A stretch of 64,000 nt of DNA from Streptomyces olindensis (GCA_000696115.1 JJOH01000019.1:434001-498000), one strand, 5' to 3'; counted from the stretch's first letter, positions 44,624 to 52,810 are shown. Notes: generated by a model not told the origin, from the letters alone. Translations and numbers: made by a program.

Positions 44624-47443
44624 GTGACGACATCGACGATTGATGATCTCGCCAGCGGATGCCACAGCCTCGTGCTGCGCCTGCCCGACACGGCCGATGC
44701 ACAGCGCCTGCTGTCCGGGGTGACACCGGGTCCGGTGCACGTCTGGCGGACCGAAGTGCCCGCCGGCTCCGACGAGCCCACCGGCCGGGACCGCCGACGC
44801 GCCGAGTCCCTGCGGCCGCTCCACCGGGACGGCCCGCCGCTGCGAGCCGTCGCCCTGCAGTACACCGACGGAGCGACGGACCTGGTCCTGGTGGCCGTCC
44901 GCACCGTGATCCCGCCGGCCGCACTGCTACGCATCGCCCGGACGGTGCTGGACGGGTCCGGCGATCCCCTGCCGCCGGTGCCCGCCGCCGCCACCCGTCC
45001 GGCTCCCGTCCAGCGCGGTCGTCTCGACTGGGGCCTGGGCGACCCGCGGCTGCTCGGGGTCACCGGCAGCACGCGGATCGACCTCACCTCTCTGCCCGCC
45101 GGGGCCGAACGGTTCCTGCCGGCGGCGATCGCCCTCGCCGTGAGCCGGTACAGCGGCGGGGACCCCACCGCCCTGGGCGTGCTCGACCTGGAAAACGGTC
45201 CGGGCGAGGACATCGGCGTCCATGCCCTGGACGCACCCCGGCAGGGAACGATCGCCGACCTCCTGCACCGGCTCGATCAGCCACCGACCGCCCCACAAGA
45301 GCCGCCGCCGGTCGGCGTCGTCCTCAGTCCCGCCTTCGAGGACGGCACGTACACGGCCTGCCTGGCTCCGGTCTTCCCGCTCACCGTCCAGCTCGACCGC
45401 GGCTGCGCCCTCGCGACCTGCTGGTTCGACCAGGGCATCGTGGACGCGACCGTGGCACGGCAGTTCTGCGGGCACGTGGCCCACCTCGCCGGGCAACTGG
45501 CGGCCGGTGACGCACAGCGGCCGCAGGTGGGGCTGGAACTCCTGCCGCAGGCCGAGCAGGCGGCGCTCCTGCAGGCCGGTCGGGCGGGCGCCGACGGGGA
45601 CTCCGTGCCCGTGCGGGGCCGGATCGACCGCGCCTTCGAAGCGGTGGCCGCCAAGCAGCCCCAGGCCGTGGCGCTGGTCGCCGACGAGGAAGAACTGACG
45701 TACCGACAGCTGGACGAGCGGGCCGAGGCGGTGGCCGCGGGCCTGCGCGCCCTGGACGTCCCGCCCGGCAGCCGGATCGGCGTCTGCCTGGACCGGGACG
45801 CCGAGCTGGTGGTCACCCTGCTCGGCGTGCTCAAGGCGGACTGCGCGTACGTGCCGATGGACCCGCGCTACCCCGCGCAGCGGCTGAGCTTCACCACCTG
45901 CAACGCGGAGCTGCCCGTCGTCATCACCACGGCGGCGGAGTTCCCCGCGGAGCCAGGGACCCGGGTGCTGACGCCGCAGGAAGTGGCCCGGCCGGCGGCA
46001 AAGGGGGCGGCGGCCGGCCCCGGGCGGCGGCCGGCCGGCGAGAAGGGGCACCAGGGCGACGATCCGGCCTACGTGATCTACACGTCCGGCTCCACCGGCA
46101 CGCCCAAGGGTGTCGTGGTGCCGCACCGCAACGTACTGGCGCTGCTGCGGGCCACCGAGCGGGACTTCGCCCTCGGCCCGGACGACACATGGACGCTGTT
46201 CCACTCCAGCGCCTTCGACTTCTCCGTCTGGGAGATGTGGGGCTGCCTGCTCACCGGCGGCCGCCTGATCGTCGTGCCCTACTGGACCACCCGGGACACC
46301 GACGAGTTCTACACCCTGCTCGCCGAGCAGCGCGTCACCGTGCTCAACCAGACGCCGTCCGCGTTCGCGCAGCTCATCCGCCACGACCAGCACGCTCGGC
46401 GGCAACTGGCCCTGCGGCTGGTCATCTTCGGCGGCGAGCCACTGGACGCGCGCATGCTGGCCCCCTGGTTCGCCCGCCACCCGGCCACCGACTGCCGGCT
46501 GGTCAACATGTTCGGCATCACCGAGACCACCGTGCACGTCACCGCGCAGACGGTCACCCCGCACGAGGTCGTCACGGGCTCACGATCGGTGGGCCGTCCA
46601 CTGCCGGGATGGTCGGTGTCGGTCCGCGACGAACAGGGGCGGGTCCTGCCGCCCGGCCCCGCCGGCGAGATCTACGTCGGAGGGGCTGGAGTGGCCGACC
46701 GCTACCTGGGCCTGCCCGAGCTCACCCGGCAGCGGTTCGTCGTCGACGAGACGACCGGTGAACGGGTTTACCGCAGCGGCGACAAGGGCCGGCTGCGCCC
46801 CGACGGCCGTCTGGACCACCTCGGTCGGCTCGACAACCAGGTCAAGATCCGCGGACACCGCATCGAACTCGACGAGATCCGCGCCGTGCTGATGGGCGCG
46901 CCCCACGTGACCGCGGCGGCCGTTGTCGTCAACCGGGATCAGCCCGACGACCCCGCCGGCAGCCGGATCGACGCCTACGTCGTACTGACGACCGCGGCCG
47001 AGGCCGACCGCGCGCAGGTCCTCGCGCACGCCCGGGCCACCCTCCCCGACTACATGATGCCCGCGACGCTCACCCCGGTCAGCGAGATCCCGCTGACCAT
47101 CAACGGGAAGCCCGACACCTCGAAACTGCCCGACCCGCGCGCCGCGGCACCGGCCGGCCTGCCCGAGGCCCGTCAACCCGTCGAAGCCGAAGCCGCCTCC
47201 GGCGCCGTCCCGGACGCCCTTGCCGACACCGTCCTGAGCATCTGGAGCAAGCAGCTCAACACCCCGGTGAAGCCCCAGGACAACTTCTTCGTTCTCGGGG
47301 GGAACTCACTCCTCGTGGTCCGGGTGCTCGCCGAGATGCGGGAGCGGAACCTGCCGAAGGTCTCGCTCAAGCAGTTCTACCGGCATTCCACCGCAGCGGA
47401 GTTCACCGAACTCGTCCGGCAGCTCCAGGACAGCAGCCACTGA
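44624..47443 (+). CDS. NRPS protein: degenerate C-like region, threonine-type A domain, PCP
   Basis: The protein has 939 residues. The first about 330 residues align in outline with a condensation domain (PLRAVALQY, then LVLVAVRTVIPPAALLRIA where HHxxxDG should be), but the catalytic motif is absent, so this part is probably structural or recruiting. The A domain (about 335-850) has YTSGSTGTPKG, FGITETT, RSGDKGRLR and NGKPDTSK. Its ten specificity residues by GrsA alignment read D-F-W-N-I-G-M-V-H-K, identical to the established threonine code. The PCP is at the end (FFVLGGNSLLVV). AGGAGG lies 6 nt before the GTG. A hairpin terminator-like repeat follows the gene. Confidence 0.93.
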   Translation: MTTSTIDDLASGCHSLVLRLPDTADAQRLLSGVTPGPVHVWRTEVPAGSDEPTGRDRRRAESLRPLHRDGPPLRAVALQYTDGATDLVLVAVRTVIPPAALLRIARTVLDGSGDPLPPVPAAATRPAPVQRGRLDWGLGDPRLLGVTGSTRIDLTSLPAGAERFLPAAIALAVSRYSGGDPTALGVLDLENGPGEDIGVHALDAPRQGTIADLLHRLDQPPTAPQEPPPVGVVLSPAFEDGTYTACLAPVFPLTVQLDRGCALATCWFDQGIVDATVARQFCGHVAHLAGQLAAGDAQRPQVGLELLPQAEQAALLQAGRAGADGDSVPVRGRIDRAFEAVAAKQPQAVALVADEEELTYRQLDERAEAVAAGLRALDVPPGSRIGVCLDRDAELVVTLLGVLKADCAYVPMDPRYPAQRLSFTTCNAELPVVITTAAEFPAEPGTRVLTPQEVARPAAKGAAAGPGRRPAGEKGHQGDDPAYVIYTSGSTGTPKGVVVPHRNVLALLRATERDFALGPDDTWTLFHSSAFDFSVWEMWGCLLTGGRLIVVPYWTTRDTDEFYTLLAEQRVTVLNQTPSAFAQLIRHDQHARRQLALRLVIFGGEPLDARMLAPWFARHPATDCRLVNMFGITETTVHVTAQTVTPHEVVTGSRSVGRPLPGWSVSVRDEQGRVLPPGPAGEIYVGGAGVADRYLGLPELTRQRFVVDETTGERVYRSGDKGRLRPDGRLDHLGRLDNQVKIRGHRIELDEIRAVLMGAPHVTAAAVVVNRDQPDDPAGSRIDAYVVLTTAAEADRAQVLAHARATLPDYMMPATLTPVSEIPLTINGKPDTSKLPDPRAAAPAGLPEARQPVEAEAASGAVPDALADTVLSIWSKQLNTPVKPQDNFFVLGGNSLLVVRVLAEMRERNLPKVSLKQFYRHSTAAEFTELVRQLQDSSH

Positions 47444-47451
47444 CACCGCGT

Positions 47452-47487
47452 ACCGGGTCCGGGCCCGGGGCAGGACCCGGACCCGGT
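47452..47487 (+). terminator. Strong hairpin between the threonine-NRPS gene and thioesterase 3
   Basis: ACCGGGTCCGGG (47452-47463) and CCCGGACCCGGT (47476-47487) form a perfect 12-bp stem with a 12-nt loop, directly after the NRPS stop codon. It could terminate the operon, or act as a partial terminator that lowers expression of the thioesterase gene starting at 47521. No U-tract follows, as is usual in Streptomyces. Confidence 0.6.
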
Positions 47488-47520
47488 GCGTCGGCCCTAC
47501 ACCCCGCAGGAGCAGAGATC

Positions 47521-48285
47521 ATGACGGAACAGCGCAGCAGCGCTTGGATCCGGCGGTTCCACCCGAAGCCGGGGGCGGAGACCCAGCTGGTCTGCTTCCC
47601 TCACGCCGGTGGGGCCGCCTCGTACTACCATCCGCTCTCCCGTGCGATGTCGGCGCAGACGGAGGTACTGGCGGTCCAGTACCCCGGCCGCCAGGACCGT
47701 CTCGGTGAAGCGTGCATCGAGGACATCCCCACGCTCGCCGACCGCATCGCCGAGGAGCTGATGCTGTGGTGCGAGGACCGGCGGACGGTCCTGTTCGGGC
47801 ACAGCATGGGAGCCGCGGTGGCCTTCGAGGTCGCCCTGAGGCTCGAGAGCCGTGGAGTCGTCCTCGCCGGACTCGTCGTCGCTGGCCGGCAGGCACCGAT
47901 GATCCAGCACGACCGGGGCACCCATCTGGCCACCGACGCGGAGCTGGTTCGGCGGTTGCGCACGCTCAACGCCGTCAACGCGGAGATCCTTGCCGATGCG
48001 TCGCTCCTGGAGATGGTGCTGCCGACGATCCGCAGCGATTTCCGGGCCAGCGAGCGCTACCTCAACACCACGGCACCACAGCTGCGTTGCCCGATCACCG
48101 CCCTCGCGGGAGCCGACGATCCCATGGTGGAGGTCCGCGAGGTCGAGGCATGGGAGAAGCAGACCTCGGGGCCCTTCCGCATGAGGGTTCTCAGCGGAGG
48201 CCACTTCTTCCTCGACGACCACGCCGAGACCCTCCGGCACGAACTGTCGCCCCCTCGGCCCTCGGGCCTGCGGGGCGGGGCATAG
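47521..48285 (+). CDS. Type II thioesterase 3 of the NRPS-PKS cluster
   Basis: This 254-residue RifR-like thioesterase has LVCFPHAGGAASYYHPLS, the nucleophile GHSMG, Asp in LAGADDP and His in SGGHFF. An AGGAG precedes the ATG. It is the third discrete thioesterase in 9 kb and the last intact gene of the cluster, separated from the NRPS gene by a strong hairpin. With no integrated TE domain on any megasynthase protein, at least one of the three probably catalyses product release and the others edit. Confidence 0.92.
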   Translation: MTEQRSSAWIRRFHPKPGAETQLVCFPHAGGAASYYHPLSRAMSAQTEVLAVQYPGRQDRLGEACIEDIPTLADRIAEELMLWCEDRRTVLFGHSMGAAVAFEVALRLESRGVVLAGLVVAGRQAPMIQHDRGTHLATDAELVRRLRTLNAVNAEILADASLLEMVLPTIRSDFRASERYLNTTAPQLRCPITALAGADDPMVEVREVEAWEKQTSGPFRMRVLSGGHFFLDDHAETLRHELSPPRPSGLRGGA

Positions 48286-48291
48286 GCCGGG

Positions 48292-48740
48292 GGTGCAGGC
48301 CGACCGACGCCAGACACTCTTGGTCACCAAGGGATCGGCGGCGGTCACGATCAACGCGGTCGCGCGGGAGATGGGCATGAGCGGACCATCGCTCTACCAC
48401 TACTCCGCGACCCGGGCCCCCTCGTGGACGCGGTGACCGCGGGCTTCTTCGAGGAGCTGGCCGAGGCCGTGGAACAGGAACGGGACCGGCACGCCGACGC
48501 CATGCTCGGGGAGCGGCGCGCAGCACCAGCCCGACTCGGCCCGCTTCCAGGCCGGCCTGCGCTTCGCGTACGTCCTGCTCGACATGCTCATCGAGTTGTG
48601 GAACATCCGGCCCTTCCCGGTGCCGGAGTGGAAGTCCTGCACCAGATGGACTTCGTCCCTGACCGACATGGAACCGCTCTTCGAACAGTGCCTCGGCGAA
48701 CAGCCGCTTGCCGGTCAGCCGGGCTGCCGCACCGGCTTCG
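48292..48740 (+). pseudogene. Frameshifted TetR-family regulator
   Basis: The sequence opens with VTINAVAREMGMSGPSLYHYSAT, a TetR helix-turn-helix. After that the frame shifts and the next expected segment, PLVDAVTAGFFEELAEAVEQE, appears in a second frame. A third frame holds the C-terminal part (ARFQAGLRFAYVLLDMLIE, then MEPLFEQCLGEQPLAGQ). The N-terminal helix before the HTH is also short. The gene has therefore lost function through at least two frameshifts. It lies directly right of the NRPS-PKS cluster and may once have regulated it. Confidence 0.7.
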
Positions 48741-49587
48741 GTGCCTTCTGTCGTGCGTACGCCGCCCAGTCCACGATCTGCACCGCCGCGCCGGCGGCCT
48801 CCTGACCCCGGCAGTGGGCGTGGTGCCTGCGGGCGATGCCGTCCAGGTCGAGGTGGGAGCCGAAGGCGGGGTGCGCCGCCAGCCGTCGTGCGTACGCCGA
48901 CAGACGGGGATGGTCGGTGACCCGGTGCACCGCTGCGGCATCCAGGTGGTGGCGGTGCACGGTGTCCAGCTGCACCAGCGTCACCCACAACTGCACGTCC
49001 GCGAGGGTGATTTCGCCGCCCAGCAGGTGCTTCCGGGAGGCGAGCCGCCACTCCAGCACGTCCAGCGCGCGCAGCAGGGTGGCCAGCGCGGTGTCGCGTG
49101 CCGCCGGGTCGCCGCCGGGCTGCCCGGCGCGCTGGGCGGCCCAGGTGATGCCCTGGTCGCAGAGCCGGCCTACGGCCGCGATCGCCTCGTCGGCACCGCG
49201 CGGGTGGAGGTCGGGACCGTGACCGGCGAACTGCCGGGTCAGGTCGCGCAGGATGTCGTGGGTGTGCGTGCTGACGATCCGCCCGGTCCAGTTGTCGCTG
49301 AGGACCGGCGCCACGGCCGGACCGGGGTGCTGGTGCGAGCTGGCCTCGTACAGCGGACGCAGGGCCCGGTGTTCGCCCCCGGGTGCGTCGGGTACGGCGG
49401 GCAGCAGCGTCACCGGGAGGGTGTCGTCCAGGCCGAGCAAGCTGTGTGTGACGGCGATCTGCAGACAGTGCGGGCAGGACAGCGAGAGGTGGAGCCGGTA
49501 GCGGTGCGGCGCGGGGTAGTAACCGCTGCGCGCGTCACAGCCGATCCTGCTCCGGAAGGACGGCACGGTCGGGGATGTGGCGGGCAT
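48715..49587 (-). CDS. Glutathione S-transferase family protein (glutathionyl-hydroquinone-reductase-like)
   Basis: This 290-residue protein has an N-terminal thioredoxin-like domain with the active-site Cys pair in LSCPHCLQ and a helical C-terminal domain (RRLAAHPAFGSHLDLDGIARRHHAH), the pattern of xi-class GSTs. These use glutathione, or in actinobacteria perhaps mycothiol, to reduce quinone adducts. It sits about 100 bp downstream of a putative cysteine-type leader peptide on the same strand, which links its expression to sulfur status. The ATG at 49587 is preceded by GGGAGA. Its 3' end overlaps the TetR remnant on the other strand. Confidence 0.85.
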   Translation of the reverse strand: MPATSPTVPSFRSRIGCDARSGYYPAPHRYRLHLSLSCPHCLQIAVTHSLLGLDDTLPVTLLPAVPDAPGGEHRALRPLYEASSHQHPGPAVAPVLSDNWTGRIVSTHTHDILRDLTRQFAGHGPDLHPRGADEAIAAVGRLCDQGITWAAQRAGQPGGDPAARDTALATLLRALDVLEWRLASRKHLLGGEITLADVQLWVTLVQLDTVHRHHLDAAAVHRVTDHPRLSAYARRLAAHPAFGSHLDLDGIARRHHAHCRGQEAAGAAVQIVDWAAYARQKAPKPVRQPG

Positions 49588-49688
49588 GCGTCTCCCTGGA
49601 GTGCTCGGTCACAGGCATACGGGCATACGGAGGCGACGGCACGCGGCGGCTTCTGCACGGCCGGGGCGGCGGTACTGACGCGGGAGTG

Positions 49689-49844
49689 TCAGGCGTGAAC
49701 GGGGGCCGGGCCACCGGCGCGCAGGGAACTTGCCGCACTGCACACACGCACGAGGTCGATGTGGCGACGGGACGTCAGCAGGGGCAGCCGGCGCACGGCG
49801 GTACGGACGACGTCACTGCCGGGTTCCGGCGCAGCACGGCCCAT
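49689..49844 (-). CDS. Putative cysteine-type leader peptide upstream of the GST gene
   Basis: A 51-codon minus-strand frame (ATG 49844-49842; an internal GTG at 49796 gives a 35-residue version) contains LTSRRHIDLVRVCSAASSLR. This matches the conserved (R)RHxDLxRVxS core of small leader peptides found before sulfur-metabolism genes in actinobacteria, which are thought to sense cysteine availability. One Cys codon (TGC) lies in the core. The frame ends 102 bp before the GST start. A regulatory-like element (49848-49866) abuts its start codon. Confidence 0.65.
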   Translation of the reverse strand: MGRAAPEPGSDVVRTAVRRLPLLTSRRHIDLVRVCSAASSLRAGGPAPVHA

Positions 49845-49847
49845 GAT

Positions 49848-49866
49848 TCCCTACCAGTTCACTAGG
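49848..49866. promoter_or_regulatory. Element shared between GST-leader and GntR promoters (copy 1)
   Basis: TCCCTACCAGTTCACTAGG lies just upstream of the leader-peptide start. It resembles TCCCTACCGGATCGGTATGG at 50336-50355 in front of the GntR gene, sharing about 14 of 19 positions and the CCTA...TA-GG symmetry. It is a candidate binding site for the GntR-family protein. Confidence 0.35.
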
Positions 49867-49916
49867 ATTCCTGTAGTGGAGTGTCGGGCCGCGTCCAAGC
49901 CGCGTCAAGAGGGCCG

Positions 49917-50230
49917 GTCATGCCGCGCCGGGACGTCTCACCACGTGAGAGGGTCCCGGGCCCGCCGGTGTGGTCAGGCCGCGCGGGCCGACCGGTCTCG
50001 CAGGCGGCGAGCAGCGCGGCGTCGAGCCCGGCGTCGTGCACGCCTCGAACGCCGAGCACGTGCGGAGGACGCCGCGGCATGCGCACGCGCTGCGGGTGCC
50101 AGTGGTGCCGCACGGGGCCGGGACGGGTCTGTCCGGCGCGCGGCGCGAACGCCGGCACGGGTGGCCCGTGCGAACACCGACTCCGCCTCCGCCGGCTGCC
50201 ACGTGGTCATCGACCGACTGGCGGCCGTCG
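49917..50230 (+). pseudogene. Remnant of a GlcD-like FAD-linked oxidase gene
   Basis: One plus-strand frame contains EPGVVHASNAEHVRRTPRHAHALRVPVVPHGAGTGLSG, the FAD_binding_4 region of glycolate oxidase/D-lactate dehydrogenase proteins. The expected continuation GANAGTGG then appears in another frame, showing a frameshift. The rest of the roughly 450-residue protein is gone. This explains most of the 500 bp between the leader peptide and the GntR gene. Confidence 0.55.
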
Positions 50231-50335
50231 ACGCCGAGGGGCCCTGGCAGATCTCGCCTCCTGTCCGCCGAAAGACCAGGTCAGCGGCGTACCCGTCGGT
50301 GTGTCAGGTGGCGCAACAGTTCCGCAACACCACTA

Positions 50336-50355
50336 TCCCTACCGGATCGGTATGG
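50336..50355. promoter_or_regulatory. Inverted repeat at the GntR gene start (candidate autoregulatory operator)
   Basis: TACCG-GAT-CGGTA (50340-50352) is a perfect 5-3-5 inverted repeat embedded in TCCCTACCGGATCGGTATGG. It overlaps the upstream in-frame ATG at 50352, which supports translation starting at the ATG at 50364. The similar element at 49848-49866 suggests one regulator for both promoters. Confidence 0.4.
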
Positions 50356-50363
50356 TTCCGGCC

Positions 50364-51152
50364 ATGCCTCCGACCGACCGCATCCGAGACCACGCCGGCC
50401 AGGGCGCGACCACCGTCGCCGCTCACCGCGCGCGACGCCGGCTGCGGGCAGACCGGGCCCGGCAGCTCGCCGACCTCCTCCGCCACCAGATCCTCGGCGG
50501 CGGCTTCCCCTCCGGCACCCTCCCCCACGAGTCCACCCTCGCCGCCGACTACCGCGCCTCCCGCAACACCGTCCGCGAGGCCCTGGACCTCCTGCGCGCG
50601 GAGGGCCTCGTGGAACGCCAGCCCGGAGTGGGCACCGTGGTCGTGGGCCGCAAGTACCCCCACGGCCTCGACCGCCTGATGGGCCTCGCGGAAACCCTCC
50701 ACGAGCACGGCCGGATCACCAACGAGGTCCGCACCATGGGCCCCGCCCCGGCCCCCCTCCCCGTCGCCGATCGTCTCCGCGTCCCAGCGGGCACCGACGT
50801 CCTCTACATCGAACGCCTCCGCCGTCTGAACGGCCTGCCCCTGTCCCTGGACCTCACCTACATCCCCCTGGACATCGGCACCGCTCTGCTCGGCTGCGAC
50901 CTGGAGAACACGGACGTCTTCCACCTCCTGGAAGCCGTCACCGGCCGGCCTCTCGGCCACGCCGAGATCACCCTGGAGGCGGTCAACGCGGACGCCCATT
51001 CCGCCGCCGTGCTCCAGGCCCCGCGCGGTGCGGCCGTGCTGATGCTGGAACGCCTCACGCACCTCGCCGACGGGCGCCCCGTCGACCTGGAGTTCATCCG
51101 CTTCCGCGGCGACCGCATCACGATGAGCGGCCTGCTGCGCCGCTCTCTCTGA
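50364..51152 (+). CDS. GntR/HutC-family transcriptional regulator
   Basis: This 262-residue protein has an N-terminal GntR winged helix (RQLADLLRHQILGGGFPSGTLPHESTLAADYRASRNTVREALDLLRAEGLVERQPGVGTVV) and a UTRA effector-binding domain (VLYIERLRRLNGLPLSLDLTYIP ... GRPVDLEFIRFRGDRITM), which defines the HutC subfamily. It is followed 50 bp downstream by the ferredoxin gene and probably controls the importer operon. The start at 50364 is preferred over 50352, which lies inside an inverted repeat. The effector may be the imported sulfur compound. Confidence 0.9.
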   Translation: MPPTDRIRDHAGQGATTVAAHRARRRLRADRARQLADLLRHQILGGGFPSGTLPHESTLAADYRASRNTVREALDLLRAEGLVERQPGVGTVVVGRKYPHGLDRLMGLAETLHEHGRITNEVRTMGPAPAPLPVADRLRVPAGTDVLYIERLRRLNGLPLSLDLTYIPLDIGTALLGCDLENTDVFHLLEAVTGRPLGHAEITLEAVNADAHSAAVLQAPRGAAVLMLERLTHLADGRPVDLEFIRFRGDRITMSGLLRRSL

Positions 51153-51202
51153 CACCTCCTCACACCTCCCTCTCACCGAGTCCGACCTTCCCGGAGACAG
51201 CC

Positions 51203-51430
51203 ATGCCCTTGGCGCCCCAGCGGGCCGACGTGCCCGTGACCATCGACGAGTCGAAGTGCATCGACGGCTGCACGCTCTGCGTGGACATGTGCCCGCTGGA
51301 CTCCCTCGCCATCGACGTCAGCAGCGGCAAGGCGTACATGCACGTCGACGAGTGCTGGTACTGCGGCCCGTGCGCGGCCCGCTGCCCCACCGGAGCCGTC
51401 ACGGTCAACATGCCCTATTTGCTCCGCTGA
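51203..51430 (+). CDS. Two-cluster 4Fe-4S ferredoxin (AprB-like)
   Basis: This 75-residue protein has two 4Fe-4S binding sets, CIDGCTLCVDMCP and CWYCGPCAARCP. The first has an unusual CxxxC opening, as in ferredoxin-like beta subunits that pair with flavoprotein alpha subunits. It lies in the operon whose last gene encodes an AprA/fumarate-reductase-like flavoprotein, so it is the probable electron-transfer partner of that enzyme. The 36 bp between it and the binding-protein gene contain that gene's ribosome site. Confidence 0.9.
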   Translation: MPLAPQRADVPVTIDESKCIDGCTLCVDMCPLDSLAIDVSSGKAYMHVDECWYCGPCAARCPTGAVTVNMPYLLR

Positions 51431-51466
51431 TCCCCTTGACCTGCTCCGGTGAAAGGCCGAACCACC

Positions 51467-52810
51467 ATGAAACGCACGGCAGTCGCAGCATCCGCGGTCG
51501 TCCTTCTGCTCCCGCTCACCGCCTGCGGCGGTGCCGCCGAGGCCGGTGGCGGCTCCACGGTCACCGTCACCGTCGGCTACCAGTCCAAGACCATCAACAC
51601 GGTCACGGCCGGCACCCTGCTCCGTTCCCTCGGCTACTTCGAGAAGCAGCTGAACTCGCTCGGCGACGGCGTCACCTACAAGGTCGTCTGGGAGGACTAC
51701 GCCACCGGCGCCCCCATCACCGCCCAGATGACCGCCGGAAAGATCGACATCGGCTCGATGGGCGACTTCCCGCTGCTCATCAACGCGGCCCGCGGCAAGC
51801 AACTGGGCCGGCCCACCCATCTGGTCTCGGTCACCGGCTACAACCTGCGCGGTGGCCTGAACACCATCGTCACGGCGCCCGACTCCAAGCTCACCTCCCT
51901 GAAGGACCTCAGGGGCAAGAAAGTTTCCACGAGCGTCGGCTCCGCCGCCGACGGCACCCTCGTACGGGCCCTGCAACGCGCCGGCATCGACCCCGACAAG
52001 GGCATCGAGAAGCTCAACCAGCAGCCCGCGGTGGGTGCTTCGGCCCTCGCCGCGGGCAGCGCGGACGCGCTGTCGCAGTTCGTCGCCTGGCCGGGCCTGC
52101 TCGCCCACCAGGGCAAGGCCAAGGCCTTGTACGACGGTGCGCAACTGAACCTGCCCACCTTCCACGGCGTCACCGCCCGCGAGGACTTCGCGAAGGAGCG
52201 ACCGGCCGTGCTGGAGGCGTTCCTCAAGGCCCAGGCACAGGCCACCGACTATCTCAACGACCATCCCGTCACCGCCGCCGAGAAGGTCGCGGAGGCCACC
52301 GGCCTGCCCGCCGAGGTCGTCTACCTCTACAACGGCGCCCACGGCATCGCCACCTTCGACCCGGCCCTCAAGCCCCGGCTCGTCTCCGCCCTGAAGCAAG
52401 ACGTGTCGATCCTGAAGTCCGCGAAGCTGACCGGCGACGTGGACGTGGACTCCTTCGTCGACGACCAGTACGTGAAGAAGGCCCTGGGAACGACGTACGC
52501 CGAGCGGCTCGCCGCCACGCTCCCGGCCGCCGCGAGCGAGGTGTGGCCGAAGGGCTCCGCGCGGACGCGGACCTTCACGTCGCCCGCCGACCTGCTGAGT
52601 TACGTGGCCTCCCACCGCGACACCGTCCGCGCCGCCTACGTCCCCGACGCCACCACCGGCACCCTGTGGTTCGCGGACAAGGCGGTGTGGGTGGCCGACG
52701 GCGAGAAGCTGCTGCCCTTCGTCGCACCGGCGACCGCGCAGACCTACGTCGACGGTCACGGCGGTGCGAGCGTCGTCACCTATGCCGAGGCACTGGAGCG
52801 GGCGTCGTGA
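51467..52810 (+). CDS. Sulfonate/taurine-type ABC importer substrate-binding lipoprotein
   Basis: This 447-residue lipoprotein has a signal peptide with lipobox LTAC (lipidated Cys about 20). It is followed by the SsuA/TauA/NrtA-like fold: VTVGYQSKTINTVTAGTLLRSLGYFE, MTAGKIDIGSMGDFPLLINAARGK and LKDLRGKKVSTSVGSAADGTLVRAL. It is about 100 residues longer than typical SsuA because of a C-terminal extension. The ATG at 51467 is chosen (AAAGG upstream) over 51449. It delivers an organic sulfur or related anion to the permease. Its stop overlaps the permease GTG as GTGA. Confidence 0.9.
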   Translation: MKRTAVAASAVVLLLPLTACGGAAEAGGGSTVTVTVGYQSKTINTVTAGTLLRSLGYFEKQLNSLGDGVTYKVVWEDYATGAPITAQMTAGKIDIGSMGDFPLLINAARGKQLGRPTHLVSVTGYNLRGGLNTIVTAPDSKLTSLKDLRGKKVSTSVGSAADGTLVRALQRAGIDPDKGIEKLNQQPAVGASALAAGSADALSQFVAWPGLLAHQGKAKALYDGAQLNLPTFHGVTAREDFAKERPAVLEAFLKAQAQATDYLNDHPVTAAEKVAEATGLPAEVVYLYNGAHGIATFDPALKPRLVSALKQDVSILKSAKLTGDVDVDSFVDDQYVKKALGTTYAERLAATLPAAASEVWPKGSARTRTFTSPADLLSYVASHRDTVRAAYVPDATTGTLWFADKAVWVADGEKLLPFVAPATAQTYVDGHGGASVVTYAEALERAS

